Shown in pieces: positions 16,482 through 23,456 of a stretch of 64,000 nt of DNA. Numbering within the stretch: the stretch's first letter is position 1; each line of letters begins with the position of its first letter. Source of the stretch: Acidobacteriaceae bacterium (GTDB lineage: Bacteria > Acidobacteriota > Terriglobia > Bryobacterales > Bryobacteraceae). A model generated the notes under the pieces. That model had not been told where the DNA came from. It saw nothing but the letters and a program-made list of their open reading frames with translations, and searched no databases. The stretch spans positions 248,001 to 312,000 of the forward strand of contig JAFAYI010000029.1 of NCBI GenBank assembly GCA_019240475.1, in the 5' to 3' direction. Position numbers and translations under genes: made by a program.

Positions 16482-17228
16482 ATGGATCCTCTCACTGCAA
16501 TCGCGGCAAGCGGCATGCGCTCTAGAACAGAGAGTCTGGAACTGGTCGCCAACAATCTGGCGAACACATCGACTGCCGGCTATAAAGCAGACGGGGAGGC
16601 GTACAACTTATATTTCGGACAGAGTGCTTGGGATGGTTACCTCGAAGATAGGCCGCCGGCAGGAGAAATGCCGATCGTCGAACGCAATTGGGCCGACATG
16701 TCGCAAGGAACTCTTCTCGATACCGGTAATTCGAACGATGTGGCGCTCGCTACGCCGGGCTTCTTTGTCGCCGAGACTTCTGCCGGGCTGCTCTACACGA
16801 GAGGCGGCCACTTCCGTGTTTCAAAAAAAGGAATTCTCGAGACAAAAGAAGGATACGCAGTGCTCGCGGCCGGCGGCAAACCCGTTCGATTGGACCCTGG
16901 CAAGCCGTTCACTATCTCTGAATCGGGGCAGATATCGCAGGAGGGAGGCGCCGGGGCGGCCTTGCAGGTAGTCGATATCGACCGTGTCGACGCGTTGACA
17001 AAGCGCGGCGGAACATACTTCGCTCTCTCAGAACCGGCGAAAGCGATCCCTGTGCAAGATGCGCAGGTGCTTCAAGGAAAAGTCGAAAGCTCCAACGTCG
17101 AATCGAGCTATGCGGCAGTAAAGTTAGTTGGCGTCCTGCGCCAGTTTGAAATGATGCAGCGCGCCGTAAGAATCGCAGGCGACATGGGCAAACAGTCCGT
17201 TGAACAGGTGGCCAAAGTAAGTTCGTGA
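16482..17228 (+). CDS. flgF: Flagellar basal-body rod protein FlgF
   Basis: The 248-residue protein has the rod-family N-terminus (MDPLTAIAASGMRSRTESLE, then ANNLANTSTAGYKAD), the middle motif VALATPGFFVAETSAGLLYT with RGGHFRVSKKG, and the C-terminal GKVESSNVESSYAAVKLVGV. This is the FlgF/FlgG pattern, and the shorter, more divergent member before flgG is FlgF. ATG at 16482 is chosen because the family motif begins there; the frame opens earlier at 16425, but those 19 residues are unlike the family. It is the first gene of the plus-strand operon, 172 bases from divergent fliK. Confidence 0.88.
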   Translation: MDPLTAIAASGMRSRTESLELVANNLANTSTAGYKADGEAYNLYFGQSAWDGYLEDRPPAGEMPIVERNWADMSQGTLLDTGNSNDVALATPGFFVAETSAGLLYTRGGHFRVSKKGILETKEGYAVLAAGGKPVRLDPGKPFTISESGQISQEGGAGAALQVVDIDRVDALTKRGGTYFALSEPAKAIPVQDAQVLQGKVESSNVESSYAAVKLVGVLRQFEMMQRAVRIAGDMGKQSVEQVAKVSS

Positions 17229-17276
17229 CCACCAACGGGCATCCCAGGTAAACAGGAAAGGTTTGGAAAACAATCT

Positions 17277-18068
17277 ATGATTCGAGCGTTGTACAGCGCG
17301 GGAAGCGGCATGACCGCTCAGCAGATGAACGTCGACAACATCGCGAATAATCTTGCGAATGCCAACACCGCGGGATTCAAAATGCGCCGGACGCAATTTC
17401 AAGATCTTCTCTATCAGAACATCGTTGAGCCAGGAGCAGCAGCCGGTTCGCAAACGACGGTTGCCGCCGGGCTGCAACTCGGTTTGGGCGCACGCCCGGC
17501 CGCCAATGAAGTGATCTTTACCCAAGGGGATTTCCAAGAAACGGACAATCCTCTGGACCTCGTCATACAAGGGTCTGGCTTTTTCCAGATTCATCAGGCT
17601 AACGGGCAGTTGGCCTATACACGATCCGGGGCTTTTCAACTCGACCGTAATGGGAACGTCGTGACTCAGGATGGAAACATGCTGGAACCCCAGATCACGA
17701 TCCCGCCTCAGGCACAATCGATAACCATTGCGACCGACGGCACGGTTAGCTACAGCCTCCCTGGGCAGACGGCGGCACAAACAGCGGGTCAAATTCAACT
17801 CGCCAATTTCGCCAATCCGGCCGGCCTAAACAGCATTGGACACAATCTCTTTCTACCTACCGATGCATCGGGTGATCCGACCGTCGGAGCTCCCGGTGGG
17901 CAAGAAGGGGTCGGGACACTCCAACAAGGTTACTTAGAAAGCTCCAACGTAAGCGTCGTGGAAGAGTTTATCAATCTCATAGTCAGCCAGCGCTCGTATG
18001 AAGCTAATTCCAAGGTCGTGAAGGCCGCTGACGAGATGTATCAACAAGTAAATCAGGTTGTAAGTTAA
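17277..18068 (+). CDS. flgG: Flagellar distal rod protein FlgG
   Basis: The 263-residue length and all family signatures fit: MIRALYSAGSGMTAQQMNVD, ANNLANANTAGFKMRRTQFQ, DLVIQGSGFFQIHQANGQLA and the C-terminal GYLESSNVSVVEEFINLIVS, QRSYEANSKVVKAADEMYQQ. FlgG forms the distal rod that passes through the P and L rings, whose genes follow in the same operon. Confidence 0.97.
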   Translation: MIRALYSAGSGMTAQQMNVDNIANNLANANTAGFKMRRTQFQDLLYQNIVEPGAAAGSQTTVAAGLQLGLGARPAANEVIFTQGDFQETDNPLDLVIQGSGFFQIHQANGQLAYTRSGAFQLDRNGNVVTQDGNMLEPQITIPPQAQSITIATDGTVSYSLPGQTAAQTAGQIQLANFANPAGLNSIGHNLFLPTDASGDPTVGAPGGQEGVGTLQQGYLESSNVSVVEEFINLIVSQRSYEANSKVVKAADEMYQQVNQVVS

Positions 18069-18096
18069 CTATCTTCCTTTAGACGGCGGTCTCGAT

Positions 18097-19068
18097 ATGG
18101 GGAAACTTGTTTTATTCATAACGGCACTCGTCTCAACCTTGCAAGCAGGGTGCATCGCGATAGACGCTCCTCAAATCGGCGCCGGCGACTTGGCCAAAGC
18201 GGATAATCGATTCGCTCAACTCGATCCTGGTCTGGTGTTTTCATTCGCTCCGTCCATCGGGAGCAGCCGAATCATACAGGCTTCTGAACTCGACAACTGG
18301 GCCGGGGAGCACGGGTTGGCGCGTGGCGGATATTCCGCCGCATGTTTTGAAAGGCCGGGCAGCGAGTTTGCGCCCGAAGAAATAAGAAAGGCAATCGAAA
18401 GTGCGCTAGGTACCGGCTTTCGAGATCTGCGCATCGATGTCACGGAAATTTGCCGATGCAGGGTGCCTTCCGGACGGCTGGAATTTGCGCTGAGCGGAGC
18501 TTCGGCGCCTTCCGATAGGCGTCCAGATACCCCTGTCTTATGGAAGGGGCGAGTACTGGCAGACGGCGGCGATGTTTACCCGGTTTGGGTAAAAACACGA
18601 GTAATCGCAACAGTCACGGTGGTTCGCGCCGCCAGGAATCTCCGCCCACAGCAGCCGTTGACGGCAGAGGACATGGAGGCCGCCAGAGTCTCGGCTTCTC
18701 CGTTGCGGTTTTCTCACGACCAAACAGTTGCTGCGTACGTGGGCAAGATCGCCACTACTTATATTGAACAGGGAACGGTTCTCCAGGCCGACATGGCGCG
18801 CTCGCCATCTGAGGTCGAGCGTGGATCTCTGGTAAGAGTCGAGGTCGTCGACGGAGGGGCGCGCCTCGAACTCGACGCGAGAGCCGAGACAGGCGGCAAC
18901 CGCGGCGACTTAATTACGTTGACCAACCCGTCCGGCGCCGCCCGGTTTCACGCCTACGTAACCGGCCCAGGCCACGCGCAATTGACCGTTTCGCGGCAGG
19001 CGAGCGCCGGCGAGTTGGCCGTCCGAGAACCGGTAGCGGGCAATCCAGGCGCAGGTAAGGGTTTTTAG
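18097..19068 (+). CDS. flgA: P-ring assembly chaperone FlgA
   Basis: A 323-residue exported protein: signal peptide at about 1-20, an N-terminal variable region, and the SAF-containing FlgA domain from about 165 (ATVTVVRAARNLRPQQPLTA, VGKIATTYIEQGTVLQADMA, RGSLVRVEVVDGGARLELDA). FlgA helps FlgI assemble into the P ring in the periplasm, fitting its place upstream of flgH and flgI. Longer than the typical 220-240 residues because of the N-terminal region. The signal region contains a Cys (AGC at 17-19), so a lipid anchor is conceivable. Confidence 0.87.
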   Translation: MGKLVLFITALVSTLQAGCIAIDAPQIGAGDLAKADNRFAQLDPGLVFSFAPSIGSSRIIQASELDNWAGEHGLARGGYSAACFERPGSEFAPEEIRKAIESALGTGFRDLRIDVTEICRCRVPSGRLEFALSGASAPSDRRPDTPVLWKGRVLADGGDVYPVWVKTRVIATVTVVRAARNLRPQQPLTAEDMEAARVSASPLRFSHDQTVAAYVGKIATTYIEQGTVLQADMARSPSEVERGSLVRVEVVDGGARLELDARAETGGNRGDLITLTNPSGAARFHAYVTGPGHAQLTVSRQASAGELAVREPVAGNPGAGKGF

Positions 19069-19069
19069 T

Positions 19070-19798
19070 ATGTCTATACACAGGCCGCGAATGAGGTTCT
19101 TTGCTTTACCCGTGATACTTCCGCTCTTATTCGTTTCGCTGAACTTCGGCGCACAGAAGAAGTCTTCCAAAGATGCACCGGCGAAGGAACCCTCGCCGAT
19201 AGACCGGTTGCTTGCGAACACGCCGCCCACAACTAGGAACAGCACCCCATCTCCTGGTTCGGCCTTCTTCGCAACAGCACCTTTGCTAGACCTTGCCGCC
19301 GATGTTCATGCACGCAATGAAGGAGATCTGGTCACGATCGTCGTGCTCGATCAAGCCTCCGCCACGTCGCAAGGCGTGACCACGCAGCAAAGAACGTCTT
19401 CGGCAAGCTCGAGCATCAGTTCGCTTTTCGGGGTTAAGAGTACTCACAATGCCTTGAACAACCTTGCCAATCTGAGCGGCCAACAACAGCTCAATGGGCA
19501 AGGCACGACCAGCCGGCAGACGACTGTCTCGACTACCGTATCCGCAAGAGTTCTTCGCGTTCTGCCCAACGGCGACCTGATTGTGGAGGGTAACAAGCTT
19601 ATCTCGATCAATTCCGAGTTTCAGACGGTATCTCTGCGCGGGATTGTGCGCCAGGTCGATCTAGGGCCCAGCAACAACGTCAATTCCAATCAAGTTGAAG
19701 ATCTGGAGGTCCGGATTAACGGCCGTGGCGTTGTGAACGATGCGATCCGCCGTCCGAATTTCCTTTACCGTTTGTTTCTTGGTCTTCTGCCGTTCTAA
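19070..19798 (+). CDS. flgH: L-ring protein FlgH without a lipobox cysteine
   Basis: The 242-residue protein matches FlgH from about residue 75: LAADVHARNEGDLVTIVVLD, then a Ser/Thr-rich span, VSARVLRVLPNGDLIVEGNK, SLRGIVRQVDLGPSNNVNSN and the C-terminal RPNFLYRLFLGLLPF. FlgH forms the outer-membrane L ring. The signal region (VILPLLFVSLNFGA) has no cysteine, and no Cys occurs anywhere in the protein, so the lipid anchor of enterobacterial FlgH is missing. The gene starts one base after the flgA stop. Confidence 0.92.
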   Translation: MSIHRPRMRFFALPVILPLLFVSLNFGAQKKSSKDAPAKEPSPIDRLLANTPPTTRNSTPSPGSAFFATAPLLDLAADVHARNEGDLVTIVVLDQASATSQGVTTQQRTSSASSSISSLFGVKSTHNALNNLANLSGQQQLNGQGTTSRQTTVSTTVSARVLRVLPNGDLIVEGNKLISINSEFQTVSLRGIVRQVDLGPSNNVNSNQVEDLEVRINGRGVVNDAIRRPNFLYRLFLGLLPF

Positions 19799-19799
19799 T

Positions 19800-20900
19800 A
19801 TGCAACGCGCTCACCATCTTTCTCGCTTACTAATCGCCTTCGTGCTGATGGCGGCGAATGCACCGTCTGCTTCGCGGATCAAGGACCTCATTTCCGTGGA
19901 AGGCGTTCGCGACAATCAACTAGTTGGATACGGGATAGTTGTGGGCTTGAGCGGCACAGGAGACCGCCAGCAGACCGTTTTCTCCATACAGTCGCTCACC
20001 AATGTCTTGCAGCGCATGGGTGTCAGCGTTCCTCCGGCGGCTATTATCGTCCACAACACGGCTTCCGTGTTGGTGACGGCAACATTGCCCGCTTTCGCGC
20101 AACCGGGCGCCAAGATCGACGTAGATGTAGCGGCCATCGGGGACGCTACTAACTTGCAAGGCGGATTACTAGTGCTTACCCCACTGCGAGCGCCCAATGG
20201 CCAGGTTTTCGCCATTGCGCAGGGATCCGTAATCACGGGCGGGTTCGTTGCCGGCCGGGGTGGCAACTCTCAGACCGTCAATCATCCGACGGTGGGTCGT
20301 ATTGTGGATGGCGGCATCGTTGAGCAAAGCCCGCCGAGTGTGACGCCCACCGATTCCCTGCACTTACAGCTTCGAAGGCCCGACTTCTCGACATCATCTC
20401 GCATTTCAGCCGCTATCAATCAGCAATTCCCGAACAGTTCGGCACACGCCCTCAATTCCGGATTGGTAAGCGTCCAGGTTCCGGCTGCTTATCACGGCCG
20501 TACAGTTGAGTTCATCGCGGCTCTAAACGATCTCCAAGTCGATGCGGACCGAATATCCAGAATCTCTATCAACGAACGGACGGGAACGGTTGTATTCGGC
20601 GGTGAAATGCACATTGCGCCAGTCGCGATCCTGCAGGGGAACCTCAGCGTCCAGATTCAGACGACGTACGCTGTTTCCCAGCCAAATGCGTTCAGCGGCG
20701 GCCAGACCGAAGTCGTTCCTCAAACCGATGTCGGCGTGAAAGAGGATAAAGCTAAGGATGTCGTCCTTAAGAATGGGGCGACGGTGGACGAGTTAGTACG
20801 GGCGCTGGTCGCCATCGGCTCGACACCGCGCGACATCATCGCGATCCTGCAGAGCCTAAAGGCAGCGGGAGCACTTGACGCAGAAATCGACGTACTCTGA
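19800..20900 (+). CDS. flgI: P-ring protein FlgI
   Basis: A 366-residue exported protein with a signal peptide ending near ANAPSAS, followed by the family start RIKDLISVEGVRDNQLVGYG and LVVGLSGTGD-like IVVGLSGTGDRQQTVFSIQS. The C-terminus has NGATVDELVRALVAIGSTPR and DIIAILQSLKAAGALDAEI, diagnostic for FlgI. It forms the periplasmic P ring around the rod. ATG at 19800 lies just after the flgH stop; a longer frame from 19740 would overlap flgH and add a non-family leader. Confidence 0.96.
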   Translation: MQRAHHLSRLLIAFVLMAANAPSASRIKDLISVEGVRDNQLVGYGIVVGLSGTGDRQQTVFSIQSLTNVLQRMGVSVPPAAIIVHNTASVLVTATLPAFAQPGAKIDVDVAAIGDATNLQGGLLVLTPLRAPNGQVFAIAQGSVITGGFVAGRGGNSQTVNHPTVGRIVDGGIVEQSPPSVTPTDSLHLQLRRPDFSTSSRISAAINQQFPNSSAHALNSGLVSVQVPAAYHGRTVEFIAALNDLQVDADRISRISINERTGTVVFGGEMHIAPVAILQGNLSVQIQTTYAVSQPNAFSGGQTEVVPQTDVGVKEDKAKDVVLKNGATVDELVRALVAIGSTPRDIIAILQSLKAAGALDAEIDVL

Positions 20901-20931
20901 TACAAATGCCAGCCTATCATTCAAAGTTCAT

Positions 20932-21297
20932 ATGATCGACGCCCTCCCAGGTTCCCTCATCTCGGCTGCAGATTTCGCCTCTCCTGCCGATCTGCCGTCT
21001 AACGGCAGTTCGAGCCGCGATACACCGGAGGCGATCTCGAAGGCCGCGACCCAGTTCGAAGCGCTGCTGATTGGAGAAGTGATGAAGTCGGCCCGGGAGG
21101 CTGACGGTTCCGGCTGGATGGGCACCGACGAAGACGAAGCCGGCTCTACGCTAATGGATGTTTCCGAGCAGCAGATCTCGCAGGCGCTCGCCAGCAGCGG
21201 GGGGCTCGGCTTAGCTAAGATGATTTCAGCAGGCCTATCGAGCAGTTCCAAGCATCAAGCATCATCAATTCAATCAAAGCCTGCTGGAACGAGGTAG
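20932..21297 (+). CDS. flgJ: FlgJ-type rod-binding protein (no muramidase domain)
   Basis: The 121-residue protein contains the FlgJ N-terminal domain (AATQFEALLIGEVMKSAREA, then LMDVSEQQISQALASSGGLG and LAKMIS). It lacks the peptidoglycan hydrolase half found in gammaproteobacterial FlgJ, so a separate enzyme must open the wall for the rod. ATG at 20932 is preferred; an upstream start at 20875 would overlap flgI and add residues unlike the family. The C-terminal 25 residues are Ser/Gln-rich. Confidence 0.85.
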   Translation: MIDALPGSLISAADFASPADLPSNGSSSRDTPEAISKAATQFEALLIGEVMKSAREADGSGWMGTDEDEAGSTLMDVSEQQISQALASSGGLGLAKMISAGLSSSSKHQASSIQSKPAGTR

Positions 21298-21300
21298 GTA

Positions 21301-21573
21301 TTGAGAATATCGGAAACTCCTTCGCCGGACTCAGCGGCTGTTCAGCCCGCAAGTGGTCCAGCAGCAGCCAAGGAAGCCGAGCAGTCAATCGAACCTGGAG
21401 GACCAACGGCGGACCAGGCCAACGTAGGCGCCGTGGCGCTGGCCGCCAGCAAATCGCTGGATACTTCCGAATCCAAGGTCGCGGAGTTGCGTCAGCAATT
21501 CATAGACGGCACATACCGGGTGGACTCAAGAGCGCTGAGCGCCCGAATCATCGAGGATCACCTGGATAAATAG
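21301..21573 (+). CDS. flgM: Anti-sigma-28 factor FlgM
   Basis: The 90-residue product has a disordered Pro/Ala/Glu-rich first half and the FlgM C-terminal sigma-binding helices (SKVAELRQQFIDGTYRVDSR, then ALSARIIEDHL). FlgM binds FliA until it is exported through the finished hook-basal body, coupling late gene expression to assembly. The start codon is TTG, three bases after the flgJ stop, which should keep its level low and tied to flgJ translation. Its 3' end overlaps the convergent GNAT gene by 26 bases. It is the last gene of the plus-strand flagellar operon. Confidence 0.88.
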   Translation: MRISETPSPDSAAVQPASGPAAAKEAEQSIEPGGPTADQANVGAVALAASKSLDTSESKVAELRQQFIDGTYRVDSRALSARIIEDHLDK

Positions 21574-22045
21574 CGCCGGCGCGCATCTCTATATACACTT
21601 CGTCGCCTCCAATCTCTCGGAAGCCAAGCCGCCGGTAGAACTCGATGGCCCGCACGTTCATGCGCGCGACATAGAGACTCACAGCCTTCTTGGAAGCCTC
21701 AGCGCTTTCGAGAATCCATTGCAAGACTGCCGCGCCTAAGCCGCGCCCTTGCTGCCCAGGCAGGATAGCGATGTCCACCAAGTGCAGCTCCGATTTGCTC
21801 ACATCGTCCAACCACACTCGGCCGGCAGATTCCCGATTTACCTCGATGATCGAATCCTGCGAAGCCGGATATTGCTGGCGATACCCCGTGCGCTGCGCCT
21901 GAAACTGCATCCGCACGAGCGCCTCGCGGTGTTCGGGAGAAAGGGGCAGCAGCGAGAACTGCTGCCCATGAGTCGCTTCGTAGAGGCGATACAGAAAATC
22001 TTCGTCGGCGCTTTGAGCCGGCCGAAGCGTAAACGAAACGGCCAT
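21548..22045 (-). CDS. GNAT-family N-acetyltransferase
   Basis: The 165-residue protein has the GNAT fold order: FTLRPAQSADEDFLYRLYEA at the start, LHLVDIAILPGQQGRGLGAA (acetyl-CoA pyrophosphate loop Q/R-x-x-G-x-G/A) at about 110-130, and VRAIEFYRRLGFREIGGDEV near the end. The substrate cannot be read from sequence. The ATG shares a base with the stop of the upstream tail-collar gene (TGATG), so it is probably co-transcribed and coupled with the two tail-collar genes. A link to their function is unknown. Confidence 0.85.
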   Translation of the reverse strand: MAVSFTLRPAQSADEDFLYRLYEATHGQQFSLLPLSPEHREALVRMQFQAQRTGYRQQYPASQDSIIEVNRESAGRVWLDDVSKSELHLVDIAILPGQQGRGLGAAVLQWILESAEASKKAVSLYVARMNVRAIEFYRRLGFREIGGDEVYIEMRAGAIYPGDPR

Positions 22046-22563
22046 CAATTTCGGGGAGGATAAATCCCCGAGGTCGCGATGATGAACGTCACGCAGAGGT
22101 AGGGCTGAATGTTGCTATGCGGCAGGTTGTTACCGGCGTACGAGATCGCGGACGCATTCAAAGTGGAACCGTCGCTGTTGTTCGTGGAATACGGTTTATC
22201 GGTGTTGGTGGAGGCCAGAATGGCATTCGCCGGGTGAATGTTGCCACCCGGGCCATTGAACGTGTTCATGTTGTGGTTGTGCCGTGGCAGTTGCTGCGAG
22301 TTCAGGGTGATGGTCTCGAATCCGCCCTGTTGCCCGACGTTGTAGGGGCTCAAACCCTGGCCCTGCCCCTGGTGAATCGCGACCCTGCCCTGCAAGTTGG
22401 GCAGCGCGAAGGTGGAGGTTCCGTTACCCCCATAAAAAGTGCCGATAATCGAAAACAATGCCGTGTTGCTCGAAATAGAGAGCAGTTGGCCGTTGCATAG
22501 AGCCCAGCCCTTCGGGGCGAAATTGCCCGAGAAAATTCGAATTTCTCCAAGATAGGGATTCAT
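22045..22563 (-). CDS. Phage tail-collar domain protein (microcystin-dependent protein-like)
   Basis: A 172-residue protein with an N-terminal collar domain (LGEIRIFSGNFAPKGWALCN, then GQLLSISSNTALFSIIGTFY and FALPNLQGRVAIHQGQG). A His/Asn/Gly-rich linker (LPRHNHNMNTF) and a conserved end (NIQPYLCVTFIIATSGIYPP) follow. Tail-collar proteins outside phages are widespread, secreted by unclear routes, and often occur as tandem sets of two or three. No phage structural genes lie nearby, so this is not a prophage remnant. About 60-70% identical by eye to its neighbour at 22597-23118. Confidence 0.85.
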   Translation of the reverse strand: MNPYLGEIRIFSGNFAPKGWALCNGQLLSISSNTALFSIIGTFYGGNGTSTFALPNLQGRVAIHQGQGQGLSPYNVGQQGGFETITLNSQQLPRHNHNMNTFNGPGGNIHPANAILASTNTDKPYSTNNSDGSTLNASAISYAGNNLPHSNIQPYLCVTFIIATSGIYPPRN

Positions 22564-22596
22564 ATACGTCTCTTGTTAGCTCCAGTTCCCGGCAGA

Positions 22597-23118
22597 CTAA
22601 TTCCTCGACGGGTAAATACCCTGCAGCGCGATGATGAACGTGATGCACAGATAAGGCTGAATGTTCGCGTGCGGCTGGCTGTTCCCCGTAAACGAAATCG
22701 CGTTTGCATTCAACGTTGAGCCATCGCTCGCCAATGTCGTATACGGTTTATCGCTCGTGGTCGACGCAAGAATCGTATTCGCAGGGTGGATCTCGTTGCC
22801 GGGTCCATTGTTGGTCGACATCAAATGGTTATGCTGCGGCATCTGCTGAGAGGTCAACGTGATACTCTCGTAGCCGCCATTTTGCCCGACGTTGTAGGGG
22901 CTCAAACCAACTCCCTGCCCCTGGTGAATTGCCACCCGGCTCTGTAAATTCGGAAGTGCGAAAGTCGTGATCCCGTCGCCGCCATAATAGGTTCCGATCA
23001 ACGAAAACAAGGCTGTGTTCTGTGCAATCGAAAGCAATTGTCCGTTACATAACGCCCAGCCGTAGGGCGCAAAGTTGCCGGCGAACATGCGGACCTCGCC
23101 GAGGTATTGGTCAGACAT
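22597..23118 (-). CDS. Phage tail-collar domain protein, tandem paralogue
   Basis: The 173-residue product shows the same layout as the next gene: LGEVRMFAGNFAPYGWALCN, QNTALFSLIGTYYGGDGITT, FALPNLQSRVAIHQGQGVGL and the closing ANIQPYLCITFIIALQGIYP. The pair looks like a local gene duplication with a 33-base gap. It is the first gene of the minus-strand trio collar-collar-acetyltransferase and is divergent from the giant secreted protein gene, with a 338-base intergenic region. No signal peptide is visible. Confidence 0.85.
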   Translation of the reverse strand: MSDQYLGEVRMFAGNFAPYGWALCNGQLLSIAQNTALFSLIGTYYGGDGITTFALPNLQSRVAIHQGQGVGLSPYNVGQNGGYESITLTSQQMPQHNHLMSTNNGPGNEIHPANTILASTTSDKPYTTLASDGSTLNANAISFTGNSQPHANIQPYLCITFIIALQGIYPSRN

Positions 23119-23456
23119 AGATCTCCTTAGATCGTTTTAGAATTCTTGGTGCTGCGTATTAAACAGTACAAGACACCCCCCTTGTTTTCAATCGAAAAAT
23201 GAACACACTTTCGCCATTCTCGGCCAATCCCGCGATCTCTCCCCTCGAAATCCAGTAGTTTCGTGCCCCGAGGAAGCCCAGTTTGACGTGTTTCGTAACT
23301 TTTTTTAGTACCAGCATTACCACCCCCGAAATAAAAGGGGCTATTCCGGCTAGTACGGTTGTGTTAGACTCGATTGATTTCTAAAAAGCTGGCCCTTTTC
23401 TGCCCGCGAGCGGGCTCCACTGCTTACTCCAGAGGACTTCCCAGAGGACTTCATTG
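23119..23456. other. Divergent intergenic region, 338 bases, no gene seen
   Basis: This gap separates the minus-strand tail-collar operon from the plus-strand secretome island and should hold promoters for both. I see a GC hairpin at 23402-23415 (GCCC...GGGC) and a near-perfect direct repeat CCAGAGGACTT at 23429-23439 and 23441-23451. The second copy supplies the ribosome binding site AGAGGA eight bases before ATG 23457. No convincing -35/-10 pair, riboswitch or small ORF was found. Confidence 0.5.

Noticed and set aside
22045..23118. Prophage remnant suggested by tail-collar domains
   Set aside because: No integrase, capsid, terminase, lysis or other tail genes are nearby, and such collar proteins are common chromosomal genes.
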